A stretch of 64,000 nucleotides of DNA from Paracoccus luteus (GTDB lineage Bacteria > Pseudomonadota > Alphaproteobacteria > Rhodobacterales > Rhodobacteraceae). The position numbers and the translations under genes are program-made. Where the stretch lies: positions 245,214 through 309,213 of the forward strand of contig NZ_SDEA01000004.1 in NCBI RefSeq assembly GCF_004522155.1, written 5' to 3'. Below are positions 27,128 to 36,348 of the stretch, one piece after another. Position 1 is the first letter of the stretch, and each line of letters starts with the position of its first letter. A model generated the notes under the pieces. That model was not told the DNA's origin. It did no database searches and saw only the letters and a list, made by a program, of their open reading frames with translations.

Positions 27128-29992
27128 TCAGTGCGCCTCGGCCCAGGTCGCGCCGGACCCGGCATCGACCACCAGCGGCACGGTCAGATGCACTGCCGGA
27201 TCGGCGGCGGCTTCCATCACGGCGCGCGCGGCGGCGATCAGCGGCTGGACGGCGGCCTCGTCCGCCTCGAACACCAGCTCGTCATGGACCTGCATCAGCA
27301 TCCGCGCGTCCAGCCCGTCGATGGCGTCGGGCATGCGGATCATCGCGCGCCGGATGATGTCGGCCGCCGTGCCCTGAATGGGCGCGTTGATCGCGGCCCG
27401 CCGCGCGCCGCCCGCCGCCGGGCCGCTGGACGCGATGCCGGGCGTGTGGATGCGCCGCCCGAACAGCGTGCGCACAAAGCCGTCGCGTTTCGCGTCGCGC
27501 ACCGTCGCGTCCATATAGGCGCGGATTTCCGGGAACCGCTTGAAATAGGTGTCGATGAACGCCTGCGCGTCGCCGCGCGGTATGCGCAGGTTGCGCGACA
27601 ACCCGAACGCCGAAATCCCATAGATGACGCCAAAGTTGATGGCCTTGGCCTGCCGGCGGATCATCGGGTCCATGCCCTGCACGGGGACGCCGAACATCTG
27701 GCTGGCGGTCATCGCGTGGATGTCGATGCCGTCCGCGAACGCCTGTTTCAGCGCCGGGATGTCGGCGATATGGGCCAGGATGCGCAACTCGATCTGGCTG
27801 TAATCCAGGCTGACCAGCCGCCGCCCCTGGGGCGCGACGAACGCCTCGCGGATGCGGCGGCCCTCGTCGGTGCGCACGGGGATGTTCTGCAGGTTCGGGT
27901 CGGTCGAGGCCAGCCGCCCGGTGTTCGCCCCGGCGATGGAATAGCTGGTGTGGACGCGCCCGGTGTCGGCGTTGACATAGGTCGGCAGCGCGTCGGTATA
28001 GGTCGATTTCATCTTGGAAATCTGCCGCCAGTCCAGGATGACGCCCGGCAGCGCATGGCCCTCGGCCGCCAGATCCTCAAGGATGTCGGCGCTGGTGGAC
28101 AGCGCCCCCGACTTTCCGGTCTTGCCTGCGGTCATGCCCATCTGGCCGAACAGGATCTCGCCCAGTTGCTTGGGCGAGCCGAGGTTGAACTTGCCGCCCG
28201 CAAGCCCGTAAGCCTCATCCTCAAGCTGCGCCATCTTCTGCGCAAAGGCCCCGGACATGCGGTTCAGGTGCTGCGCGTCGATCTGCACGCCCGCCATCTC
28301 CATCCCGGCCAGCACCTCGATCAGCGGGCGTTCCAGCCGTTCATAGACGGTGGTCACGCCGGCCGCGGGCAGTTGCGGGCGGAAGATCTGCCACAGGCGC
28401 CAGGTGATCTCGGCGTCCTCGCCGGCATAGCGGGTCGCGGCCTCGACGGGCACCTGCGCAAAGGTGATCTGGTTTTTGCCGCTGCCGATCAGCTCCTTGA
28501 TGGGCTGGCAGCGGTGGCCGATGTATTCCTGCGCCAGCTCGTCCATGCCGTGGTTGTGCAGCGCCGCGTTCAGCGAATAGCTCATCAGCATGGTGTCATC
28601 GACGGGCGCCATGCGGATGCCGTGGCGGGCGAGGATCTTCCAGTCATACTTGGCGTTGTGCAGGATCTTCAGGATCGCGGGGTCTTCCAGCACCGGCTTC
28701 AGCATCGCCAGCGCCTCGTCCCGGTCGATCTGGCCTGCCGCGCGCTCGCCGCCGCCGAACAGATCGGCCGCGCCGCTGACATGGCCCAGGGGGATATAAG
28801 CCGCCATCCCCACCGCCGGGCAGATCGAGATGCCGACCAGTTCGGCCTGCATCTCGTCAAGGCTGGTCGTCTCGGTATCCAGCGCGAATGCGCCCTGCTG
28901 GGTGACCGCAGCCAGCCAGCGCGCCAGTGTCCCCGCTTCCGAAATCGTCACATAGGCGCTGCAGTCCACCTTGGGAAAGTCGGGGGCGGCCGCGGCCTCG
29001 GCCTCGGGGGCGGATGGCGCGGGCTCGGGGGGCGCGGTGCGGAACCGCTCCGCCACCCGGTTGGTCAGGGTGCGGAACTCCATCGTGTTCAGGAAATCCA
29101 TCAGCGTCGCCGCGTCCGGTTCGCGCACCTCAAGCGAGGCCATCGCAAAGTCGATGGGCGTCTCGCAGTCCAGCTGCACCAGACGGCGCGAGACGCGGAT
29201 CTGGTCGGCATGGTCGATCAGCGTCTGGCGGCGCTTGGGCTGCTTGATCTCGCCCGCCCGCGCCAGCAGGCTGTCCAGATCCCCATATTCGGCAATCAGT
29301 TGCGCGGCGGTCTTGATGCCGATTCCGGGCGCGCCGGGGACGTTGTCGACGCTGTCCCCGGCCAGCGCCTGCACATCCACCACGCGGTCGGGCCAGACGC
29401 CGAACTTTTCGAACACCTCGTCGCGGCCGATGCGTTTCGACTTGATCGGGTCCAGCATCTCGACTCCGTCGCCGACAAGCTGCATCAGATCCTTGTCGGA
29501 ACTGATGATGGTCACGCGGCCGCCCAGGTCGCGGGCCTGGCAGGACAGGGTGGCGATGATGTCGTCGGCCTCGTAATCCGCGATCTCGATGCAGGCGACG
29601 TTGAAGGCGCGCGTCGCGTCGCGCGTCAGCGGGAACTGCGGCTTCAGCTCGTCCGGGGGCGCGGGACGATTCGCCTTGTAGTCGGCATAGATATCGTTGC
29701 GGAAGGTCTTGGACGAATGGTCGAAGATGACTGCCGCGTGGGTCGGTGCGTCCGGCCCCTTCGCCTCCTGGATGTATTTCCACAGCATGTTGCAGAACCC
29801 GGCGACCGCGCCGATGGGCAACCCGTCCGATTTCCGCGTCAGCGGCGGCAGCGCGTGGAACGCCCGAAAGATGAAGGCCGAGCCGTCGATCAGATGCAGG
29901 TGACTGTTCTTGCCGAATCCCTCGTCCCCGGTGGTGCCGAGTGCGGGCTGGCCGTCCGGCCAGTGCGCCGCGGGCGTGGTGGTGTCGGTCAT
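27128..29992 (-). CDS. polA: DNA polymerase I
   Basis: A 954-residue polymerase with three domains in order: 5'-3' flap exonuclease (about 30-290, LHLIDGSAFIFRAFHALPPL), 3'-5' proofreading exonuclease (about 345-535, FALDTETTSLDE with the catalytic Asp and Glu present) and polymerase (about 560-954). Motif A DYSQIELRILAHI, motif B RRQAKAINFGVIYG and motif C VHDELVFE are intact. The start at 29992 (MTDTTTPAAHWPDG) follows CAGGGGG. A long open frame on the opposite strand is an artefact of codon bias. Confidence 0.96.
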   Translation of the reverse strand: MTDTTTPAAHWPDGQPALGTTGDEGFGKNSHLHLIDGSAFIFRAFHALPPLTRKSDGLPIGAVAGFCNMLWKYIQEAKGPDAPTHAAVIFDHSSKTFRNDIYADYKANRPAPPDELKPQFPLTRDATRAFNVACIEIADYEADDIIATLSCQARDLGGRVTIISSDKDLMQLVGDGVEMLDPIKSKRIGRDEVFEKFGVWPDRVVDVQALAGDSVDNVPGAPGIGIKTAAQLIAEYGDLDSLLARAGEIKQPKRRQTLIDHADQIRVSRRLVQLDCETPIDFAMASLEVREPDAATLMDFLNTMEFRTLTNRVAERFRTAPPEPAPSAPEAEAAAAPDFPKVDCSAYVTISEAGTLARWLAAVTQQGAFALDTETTSLDEMQAELVGISICPAVGMAAYIPLGHVSGAADLFGGGERAAGQIDRDEALAMLKPVLEDPAILKILHNAKYDWKILARHGIRMAPVDDTMLMSYSLNAALHNHGMDELAQEYIGHRCQPIKELIGSGKNQITFAQVPVEAATRYAGEDAEITWRLWQIFRPQLPAAGVTTVYERLERPLIEVLAGMEMAGVQIDAQHLNRMSGAFAQKMAQLEDEAYGLAGGKFNLGSPKQLGEILFGQMGMTAGKTGKSGALSTSADILEDLAAEGHALPGVILDWRQISKMKSTYTDALPTYVNADTGRVHTSYSIAGANTGRLASTDPNLQNIPVRTDEGRRIREAFVAPQGRRLVSLDYSQIELRILAHIADIPALKQAFADGIDIHAMTASQMFGVPVQGMDPMIRRQAKAINFGVIYGISAFGLSRNLRIPRGDAQAFIDTYFKRFPEIRAYMDATVRDAKRDGFVRTLFGRRIHTPGIASSGPAAGGARRAAINAPIQGTAADIIRRAMIRMPDAIDGLDARMLMQVHDELVFEADEAAVQPLIAAARAVMEAAADPAVHLTVPLVVDAGSGATWAEAH

Positions 29993-30245
29993 GGCGGCCC
30001 CCTGTCGTCGTGGTGCCGTTCTGCCATGCGCGCGCGCGGCGCAAACCGGCCCTGCGGCGCGCGTGGGGTGCAGAGCCGGCGTTCGCCTGAGGCCAAGCCG
30101 AGCCGTTGCGGCGTGATGCAAGCCGCCGGGCGGCCGAGGGATCCTGCGCCGAACGTCATGCCGATGCGGCTGCACCGGAACCTTGGCCCGTGCGCCGCCG
30201 TTTTGGTCCTACGCTTGGTGGTAAGGGCTGGCTCGCAGGTGCAGC

Positions 30246-31199
30246 GTGGACACAGGTTTTCCCGCAGGAACGCTCGTCCCCCCCAACATCGCCGTGGCGC
30301 TGGACGGCCGCCTGATCCTTGTCGGGGGCAACCATCACGTTCTGGACAGCTTTGGCGCGTCGGCCCGCATTCCGGCCGAGGCCGAGGAGCATTTTGCCGC
30401 CAATCACGACCACCGCGCGGTCTGGTGCGCCGAACGGGGCATCCGTTTCTCGCATTGGGTGTTTCCCGATCCGATCGTCTTCCGCGGCTCGATGCCGCCC
30501 GGTTCGGTCGCATCGGTGCTGGAAAGGGCGATGCCACCGGCTGTCCGGCCGCAGAACCTGTTCTATCCGCTGGACGTTCTGGACGGGTTCCCCGAGCGGC
30601 AAAGCCGCACCGACACGCATTACAGCCCGCTGGGCAACCTGTTCCTGGGTGCCGAGATGGCGCACGCCATGCTGGGCCTGCGCGACGACAGCGAGATCGC
30701 CCGCACGCGGGCCATGTCGACCCGGACCGAGGAGTTCACCGGCGATCTCGGCGCGAAATGCTCGCCGCCCGTATCTGAAATCAGGCCGGTGCCCCCCCTG
30801 ATCGGCGAAATCACCAAGGCGTCGAACGGGCTGCAGGTGCGCAATTCTGGCGTCATCCAGCTGATGATGTCGCCACATGCGAAAAGCAGGCGCAAACTGC
30901 TGGTGTTCGGCGGCTCGTTCTTTCAGCTGCTGCTGTCGGAACTGGCGAGATACTGGCGATCCATCGTCTTTCTGCGCAGCGCGTTCTTTCACTATGAGAT
31001 GGTCAGGGCCGTCGCGCCCGACGACATCCTGTGCGGCTGGGCCGAACGGTTCATTCCGGCCACACGCCCTGACGCCGAACGCCCGCATTTCCTTGCGTAT
31101 CCGCTGATCCTGGAAAAGGGGCTTGCGCCAGAGGAAGGGTTCGCCGTCCTGTGGCACAAGCTGGTGAACCAGCGCGTCCTGGGTTCCGGGGTTCAGTGA
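30246..31199 (+). CDS. SGNH/AlgX-like protein, possible polysaccharide O-acetyltransferase
   Basis: A 317-residue protein started by GTG at 30246. The segment RTDTHYSPLGNLFLGAEM resembles the Asp-x-His motif block of AlgJ/AlgX SGNH-like domains, and LLVFGGSFFQLLLSELARYW occupies the place of the GDSF nucleophile block. Here the Asp of GDS is Gly (GGS), although the Ser is kept. No signal peptide is obvious. Function is uncertain: an acetyltransferase or esterase on surface glycans is the best guess. The last 7 bases overlap the convergent permease gene. Confidence 0.55.
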   Translation: MDTGFPAGTLVPPNIAVALDGRLILVGGNHHVLDSFGASARIPAEAEEHFAANHDHRAVWCAERGIRFSHWVFPDPIVFRGSMPPGSVASVLERAMPPAVRPQNLFYPLDVLDGFPERQSRTDTHYSPLGNLFLGAEMAHAMLGLRDDSEIARTRAMSTRTEEFTGDLGAKCSPPVSEIRPVPPLIGEITKASNGLQVRNSGVIQLMMSPHAKSRRKLLVFGGSFFQLLLSELARYWRSIVFLRSAFFHYEMVRAVAPDDILCGWAERFIPATRPDAERPHFLAYPLILEKGLAPEEGFAVLWHKLVNQRVLGSGVQ

Positions 31200-32497
31200 T
31201 GCCCGCGTTCTGACGACGGCTCACGCTTTCGGCCGATCCCCAGGATCTGGTATAGGACCAGCGCCGCCAGCGTCGAGGTGCCGATGCCGCCCAGGGCGAA
31301 ATCGCCGATCTGCAGGGTAAAGTCGCCCGCGCCGAAGATCAGCGCCACGCCCACGGTGAACAGGTTGCGCGGGTCGGCGAAATCGACCTTGTTCTGGACC
31401 CAGATCCGCACCATCGCCGACGCGATCAGCCCGAAGACCGACACCGACAGGCCCGCCAGCACCGGGGCCGGGATCGTCTGCAGGATCGCCCCGAACTTGG
31501 GCGACAGACCCAGAAGGATGGCGACAACGGCCGCGATCACAAAGACCAGCGTCGAATAGACCTTGGTCATGGCCATCACGCCGATGTTCTCGGCATAGGT
31601 GGTGACGCCGGTGCCGCCGCCCGATCCCGCGACCACCGTCGCCAGCCCGTCGGCAAGAAAGCCCCGGCCGATATACCGGTCCATGTTCTGGCCGGTGATC
31701 GCGCCCAGCGCCTTGATGTGGCCCAGGTTCTCGGCCACCAGGATGATCGCCACCGGCGCGATCAGCGTGATCGCGGACCAGTGGAACTCGGGCCGTGCAA
31801 AGTTGGGCAGCCCGAACCAGGCGGCGCCCGCGACCTTGCTGAAATCGATGCCGGGCACGATGCCCAGCCCGTTGCCGAGCGTCAGCACCAGCAGATAGCC
31901 GAACACCAGCGCCAGCAGGACCGAGATGCGGCGCGAGGCCTGCGGCCCGTGGCAGGCGACCATCGCCATGCACAGCACGGTCAACAGCGCGATGGTCGTG
32001 TGCGCCGCCGTGGGATTGCCGAAGGCGTTCAGTTGCTGCACCGCCACCGGCGCCAGGTTCAGGCCGATGGCCACGCCGATGGTGCCCGTCACGACCGGCG
32101 GCATCAGCCGTTCCACCCAGCCCGATCCGACCAGCATGACCACCACCCCGATCAGCGCATAAAGGACGCCGCAGGCGACGATCCCGCCCAGGGCATGGCC
32201 GATGGTCGCGCCCTCTTGTCCCATCACCGCCAGAACCACGGCGATGAAGGCGAAGGACGAACCCAGATAGCTGGGCACCCGCCCACCGGTGACGACAAAG
32301 AACAAAAGCGTCCCGATGCCCGAGAAGAACACCGCCACGTTCGGGTCGAACCCCATCAGGATCGGCGCCACGATGGTCGAGCCGGACATCGCCAGCAGAT
32401 GCTGGATGCCCATCGTCAGGGACTGCGCGGCGGGCAGCCGCTCATCCGGCATGACCACGGGACCAGTGGCGGGGCGCCAGGAGGGGAAATAGGACAT
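31193..32497 (-). CDS. Uracil/xanthine permease (NCS2 family)
   Basis: A 434-residue nucleobase:cation symporter with about 12-14 membrane segments. Signature segments are AENLGHIKALGAITGQNMDR and AGSGGGTGVTTYAENIGVMA, which place it near UraA/RutG-type uracil permeases. Start ATG at 32497 behind GAGGAATCA. It may move uracil or another pyrimidine into the cell. The nearby cysteine hydrolase (32862) is of a general type and does not prove a Rut-like pathway. Confidence 0.9.
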   Translation of the reverse strand: MSYFPSWRPATGPVVMPDERLPAAQSLTMGIQHLLAMSGSTIVAPILMGFDPNVAVFFSGIGTLLFFVVTGGRVPSYLGSSFAFIAVVLAVMGQEGATIGHALGGIVACGVLYALIGVVVMLVGSGWVERLMPPVVTGTIGVAIGLNLAPVAVQQLNAFGNPTAAHTTIALLTVLCMAMVACHGPQASRRISVLLALVFGYLLVLTLGNGLGIVPGIDFSKVAGAAWFGLPNFARPEFHWSAITLIAPVAIILVAENLGHIKALGAITGQNMDRYIGRGFLADGLATVVAGSGGGTGVTTYAENIGVMAMTKVYSTLVFVIAAVVAILLGLSPKFGAILQTIPAPVLAGLSVSVFGLIASAMVRIWVQNKVDFADPRNLFTVGVALIFGAGDFTLQIGDFALGGIGTSTLAALVLYQILGIGRKREPSSERGHH

Positions 32498-32861
32498 TGA
32501 TTCCTCGGGGTGGGGTTCGGCGTCCCGCATAGCGCCTTCGAAGGGGGACCGCCAATGCGGCTTCAAGGGGCAGGACGAATTGCCGACGCAGCGGAACCGT
32601 GTTTCGCGGGCGGGTGGCGGACGTGGCAGGGTGATGGGTCGGATGGCAGGCCCGCCGGTGCCGCGTCGCCGGCCGCGACCGATGCCCACGCCGCGGAACC
32701 GTGGTGCGCGGGCGTGTCGTGGATTTGGCAGAGGATGCGTCGGATCAGGGCCGGCGATCTGGCCCGGCAAAGGCCGTCCGATCCGGGCCAATGTTCCCCC
32801 CGGCACAGCGGGGCGTCAGGCCCGCCCGGCGATCAGCGGGACGGTCCTTGCGACCCGCGGA
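32498..32861. repeat. Non-coding gap with a diverged ~70-base direct repeat
   Basis: No gene is recognised in these 364 bases. TGCCGACGCAGCGGAACCGT at 32581 recurs as TGCCCACGCCGCGGAACCGT at 32683 (offset 102), and similarity continues through CGCGGGCG and TGGCAG for about 70 bases. The copies differ at many positions, so the duplication is old or the units are a dispersed family. Confidence 0.55.
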
Positions 32862-33395
32862 TTACCGGATCAGCGCGGCCGTCTCGCGCAACCTCGGATG
32901 CTCGGCGGTCTGCAGCCATTCGAACACCACCATTTCGGTCGTGACGACCTCGGCGCCGTGACGCTCCATCCGGCGGACCGCCGCGTCCTTGTTCTGGGCA
33001 TGGCGCGAGCCCAAGGCGTCGCGGACCACCCACACGCTGCGGTCTGCGGCCAAAAGGCCCAACACCGTCTGCAGGACGCAGACATGCGCCTCGCAGCCCG
33101 CGACCACCACATGCGCGTCCGCGGGCACGCGGTCAAGAAAGCCGTCTTCGCGGCAGGCGTCGAAGAACTGCTTGTGCTGCAGCGCGCCGGGCGGCACGGC
33201 AAGCTGATCGACGGTGGACCCCAGGCCCCGGGCGTTCTGCTCGGTGAACAGGCAGGGGATGCCCATCAGGCCCGCCGCGTCGGTCAGCCGCCGGGCGTTG
33301 CGAACCGCCGTTTCGCCGTCGTGGATGGCGGGCATCAGGCGCGACTGAAAATCGATGACAAGCAGCAGCGACCGCGCGGGATCAATGGTCGTCAT
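32862..33395 (-). CDS. Isochorismatase-family cysteine hydrolase
   Basis: A 177-residue cytoplasmic hydrolase with the catalytic triad visible: Asp15 (VIDFQ), Lys75 (QHKQFF) and Cys106 (GCEAHVCVLQT). It resembles the YcaC/nicotinamidase-like group; the substrate is not predictable. Its ATG overlaps the TetR stop by 4 bases (ATGA), so the two are one operon and the hydrolase is probably under the same TetR control as the divergent HpaB-family gene. Confidence 0.9.
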   Translation of the reverse strand: MTTIDPARSLLLVIDFQSRLMPAIHDGETAVRNARRLTDAAGLMGIPCLFTEQNARGLGSTVDQLAVPPGALQHKQFFDACREDGFLDRVPADAHVVVAGCEAHVCVLQTVLGLLAADRSVWVVRDALGSRHAQNKDAAVRRMERHGAEVVTTEMVVFEWLQTAEHPRLRETAALIR

Positions 33396-34024
33396 GGCTT
33401 TCGTTCCTGCGCAAGGCGTTCGATGCGTTCATCGACATAGGTTTCCATCAGCTCGGGGGCCGAGGCGCCGAACGTGCGGATGCGGCCGGTATGCAGCAGC
33501 AGCAGCAGCCCGGCCGCATGGGCAAAACAGTCCACCGTCAGCAGGTCGGCCCGCTGCGTGGAGACGCCCATCGCGACGGCGGCCTCGGCGATGGGCCGCA
33601 GGGCGGCTGCCAGAGCCGCATTCAGCCTTTCGTCGCGCGCCTGTCCCAGCCCGGCGGGCTTCATGCCGCCGCGGAACAGATAGAACCCCAGGTCAAGGTC
33701 GCGCGGGTTCTGCGCATAGAACCGAAAGAACGCCATCGCCGCCGCCTTCAACCGCTGCTGCGGCGACTTCGCGTCCGCGATGCCCAGCCTGACCGCCGCC
33801 CCCAGCGAGTCCAGCGAGGCATGCAGCACCTCGGCATACATCGTCTCTTTGGAATCGAAATGGAAATACAGCGCGGCGGGCGTATACCCGGCCCGGACTG
33901 CGATGGACCGCAGGCTGGCGCCGTCCAGCCCTTCCTCGGCAAAGATCTGTCGCGCGGCGTCAAGGATCAGTTCGCGCTTGCCCTCGACGCCCGCCGCCCG
34001 CCGTCTTTGCCCCTGCGCCATCAT
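33392..34024 (-). CDS. TetR/AcrR family regulator
   Basis: A 210-residue repressor with the N-terminal DNA-binding domain ILDAARQIFAEEGLDGASLR and AGYTPAALYFHFDSKETMYAEVL. The start ATG at 34024 lies behind AAGGGG; the next codon is also ATG. The ligand domain is not similar to a characterised type that I recognise. It is divergent from the HpaB-family gene with two palindromes between them, and cotranscribed with a cysteine hydrolase. Confidence 0.9.
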   Translation of the reverse strand: MMAQGQRRRAAGVEGKRELILDAARQIFAEEGLDGASLRSIAVRAGYTPAALYFHFDSKETMYAEVLHASLDSLGAAVRLGIADAKSPQQRLKAAAMAFFRFYAQNPRDLDLGFYLFRGGMKPAGLGQARDERLNAALAAALRPIAEAAVAMGVSTQRADLLTVDCFAHAAGLLLLLHTGRIRTFGASAPELMETYVDERIERLAQERKP

Positions 34025-34043
34025 TCGCCCCTTGACCGCCAAT

Positions 34044-34075
34044 CTAACACTGTTAGAAAATCTAACAGCGTTTAG
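34044..34075. promoter_or_regulatory. Paired TetR operator
   Basis: CTAACA-C-TGTTAG (34044-34056) is a perfect palindrome; CTAACAGCGTTTAG (34062-34075) is a weaker second copy 18 bases on. Both lie between the tetR start (34024) and the HpaB-family start (34102), the expected place for autoregulation and control of both directions. Confidence 0.75.
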
Positions 34076-34101
34076 CTGATCGATCAACCGGGAGAATTGC
34101 C

Positions 34102-35643
34102 ATGCTCATGTCCGCCGCCGATTACCGGGACTCGCTCCGCGCCTATAAACCCCGCGTCTTCGTCAGCGGGCAGGCCGTGGACAGTGTCGCGGACGAGCCG
34201 CTGTTGGCCCCCGGCATCGCCGGGGTCGGCGTGACCTACGACTTTGCCTTGCAGGAACAGCACGCGCCCATCATGACCGCGCGGCAGGGCACGTCCGGCA
34301 AGACCGTGAACCGGATGCTGCACATCAACGAAACCTCGCAGGATCTGCTGAACAAGCTCGAGGCGGTGCGGCTGGTCTGCAAGACGTCCGGCTGCGCGCA
34401 GCGTTACCTGACCCACGACGCGCTGAATGGCATCTTTCAGGCGACGCATCTGACCGACGCCAACCACGGCACGGATTACAGCCAGCGTTTCCTGGCCTAT
34501 CTGCACGACATCCAGGACCGCGACCTGACGCTGGGCGTGGCGATGACCGACGCCAAGGGCGACCGCTCACTGCGGCCGGGCAAGCAGGCGAACCCCGACG
34601 TCTATGTCCACATCACGGAACGCCGCGCGGACGGCATCGTCATCCGCGGCACCAAGGCCATCGTGACCGGCGCGCCCTATATGCACGAGTTCCTGGTGAT
34701 GCCCTGCCGCACCCATGTCCCGGAGGACAGCGCCTTCGCCGTCTGCTGCGCCGTGCCCTGCGACGCGCCCGGCGTCACGATCATCTCGCGCCCCGCCGGC
34801 CAGCCGGGGAACGCCGCCGCAAAGTTCTCGGCCAGATACGGGCAGGCCGTGGCGATGGTGGTCTTTGACGACGTGTTCGTGCCGCATGACCGCGTGTTCC
34901 TGGCGGGCGAGACCGAGGAGGGCGGGTTCCTCACCACCTCCTATGCGACCCACCACCGCCATTCCTGCATCGGAGCACGGGCGGGTTTTGGCGACCTGCT
35001 GATCGGTGCGGGCGCACTGATGATCCAGGCGAACGGGCTGGACGCCGACCGCCACGCGCATATCCGCGACCAGATGGTCGAGCTGATCACCATCACCGAA
35101 AGCTTCTATGCCTGCGGCGTCGCGTCCTCGGTCTATTGCACCACGGATGCGGCCGGGTCGGTGATGCCCGACGCGGTGTTTTCCAACATCGGCAAGCTGC
35201 TGCTGGCGACCAAGATCTATGACATGCACCGCGTCGCGCATTACGTCTCGGGCGGGCTGATCGTGGCGCTGCCCGGCCCGGACGAGGATCACAACCCCGA
35301 CACGGCCGCGTCCATCGCGGCGGTCATGGGCGGGCGCGCCGACATCCCATTCGAGCAGCGCGCCGAGGTGGCGCGGCTGGTCGAGGATCTGACCGTCTCG
35401 GACAACGCCGGCTGGTATTCGGTGATCTCTCTGCACGGCGGCGGCTCGCCCGAGGCGATGAAGCGCGAGATCTGGCGCAACTATCCGGTGATGGAGAAGG
35501 TGGAGCTGGTGGAAAGCTTGCTGGACCGCGGCGTCCTGGACGACGGGCGGCGCATCAGCAAGCAGCCCGGCCGCTGCTGCGCCACCGGCTGCGAGGTGCC
35601 CGACGCGCAGGCACTGCCTTCGCCGCAGGCCGCAGCCGAATAG
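34102..35643 (+). CDS. 4-hydroxyphenylacetate 3-hydroxylase (HpaB/AbfD) family flavoprotein
   Basis: A 513-residue protein of the HpaB / 4-hydroxybutyryl-CoA dehydratase superfamily, with acyl-CoA-dehydrogenase-like folds (YFALQEQ-type start, RPMGK absent; YQRFLAYLHDIQDRDL, ITERRADGIVIRGTKAIVTGAPYMH in segments). By recall, AbfD has four [4Fe-4S] ligands: two Cys in a C-x3-C, one His and one Cys. Here the aligned segments read GCAQRYLTHDAL and HHRHSCIGARAGFG, so the second and last Cys appear missing. This argues for an oxygenase or isomerase rather than a dehydratase. It is under TetR control; RBS GGGAGA at 34091. Confidence 0.78.
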   Translation: MLMSAADYRDSLRAYKPRVFVSGQAVDSVADEPLLAPGIAGVGVTYDFALQEQHAPIMTARQGTSGKTVNRMLHINETSQDLLNKLEAVRLVCKTSGCAQRYLTHDALNGIFQATHLTDANHGTDYSQRFLAYLHDIQDRDLTLGVAMTDAKGDRSLRPGKQANPDVYVHITERRADGIVIRGTKAIVTGAPYMHEFLVMPCRTHVPEDSAFAVCCAVPCDAPGVTIISRPAGQPGNAAAKFSARYGQAVAMVVFDDVFVPHDRVFLAGETEEGGFLTTSYATHHRHSCIGARAGFGDLLIGAGALMIQANGLDADRHAHIRDQMVELITITESFYACGVASSVYCTTDAAGSVMPDAVFSNIGKLLLATKIYDMHRVAHYVSGGLIVALPGPDEDHNPDTAASIAAVMGGRADIPFEQRAEVARLVEDLTVSDNAGWYSVISLHGGGSPEAMKREIWRNYPVMEKVELVESLLDRGVLDDGRRISKQPGRCCATGCEVPDAQALPSPQAAAE

Positions 35644-36109
35644 GCGGCGCAAGGCGTCGTCACCCGGCCTGTTGCCCCAACTGCTTTCACCGGGGCAAAG
35701 GGCGCGGGGCGGGTGTCAGGGGCTTTCACGCCGCGTTCTGCTGACCCGGTGCCGCCGACCGGGCCAAGGCCGGGCAACCGGTTCCCTATCGCCGCGCCTG
35801 CCCTTTTCGTTCCGCACCAAGCATCCGTGCGGCGACGGCCGGGGGAAGGTTGCGCGACCTACGACCGGGGGAAGGTTGCGCGACCTTTGGCCACCCGAGT
35901 TGATCAACAGCTTAGACGCCAAGTGGCGGAGGGGATGGGCCTGCCGTCGAACCTTCTCTGCCCTTTAACACGTTGATTCATTAGTGCGAATTCCAGGCGA
36001 TCTCCTTCAGATTGTGCTTTGACGTCGATGGGCCCCGCTTCCACAACGAATGACGCGCAAGCGCGAGAGTTCCCCGGCTTCGACCTCCTTCCCCTCGCGG
36101 GACGGTGGC
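35644..36109. other. Junction region between core genome and metal island, no gene seen
   Basis: About 470 bases with no supported gene. It contains the tandem 26-base repeat at 35839-35886. A 14-base string GGCAACCGGTTCCC near 35773 resembles GGCAACCGGGTTCCC at 36196, on the far side of the IS6 stub. The base composition falls from the GC-rich core level here (for example around 35900-36010). Confidence 0.5.
35839..35886. repeat. 26-base tandem repeat, two copies
   Basis: CCGGGGGAAGGTTGCGCGAC plus CT is found at 35839-35860 and at 35865-35886 with only four bases between. It lies at the left boundary of the metal-resistance island. Confidence 0.8.
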
Positions 36110-36163
36110 GTTACGGCTCTCGGGCGAGGTCTTGAAGTAGCGGAAGGGAGATCGCTGAGTCAT
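36110..36163 (-). pseudogene. IS6-family transposase, N-terminal stub
   Basis: The minus-strand start at 36163 reads MTQRSPFRYFKTSPE, which matches the conserved N-terminus of IS6/IS26-type transposases (FRYFKTSPEIIRLAV). After SPE the similarity stops and unrelated codons follow. Upstream, on the same strand, GGTTGCCACGGGTGCAACTA (36204-36185) resembles the TTGCA-containing end of such elements. So one IS end and about 15 codons remain. The stub marks the left edge of the metal-resistance island. Confidence 0.6.
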
Positions 36164-36348
36164 GGCGACCGGCTACGGGGCTAGTTGCACCCGTGGCAAC
36201 CGGGTTCCCTTTTACAGGTCCGCAGGCAGCCTTCCGCCGATTTGTGCGTCTTCGGCTCTTGTCGGCTGACCGGAAGGACGTGGGTGGTTGCGAGGCGAGC
36301 GCCTCCCAACTAAGCGGACACGCGGACGGCGGGCAAGGCCGCGTCAAC

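Noticed and set aside
27131..30778. 1215-codon open frame opposite polA
   Set aside because: It is the shadow of polA in GC-rich codons; the sequence is Arg/His/Gln-rich and has no known fold.
34102..35643. 4-hydroxybutyryl-CoA dehydratase (AbfD)
   Set aside because: Two of the four iron-sulfur ligands appear replaced, so the more general HpaB family name was used.
36193..36348. Longer M23 peptidase start at 36193
   Set aside because: The extra residues look like IS-end and junction DNA and have no ribosome site; homology begins later.
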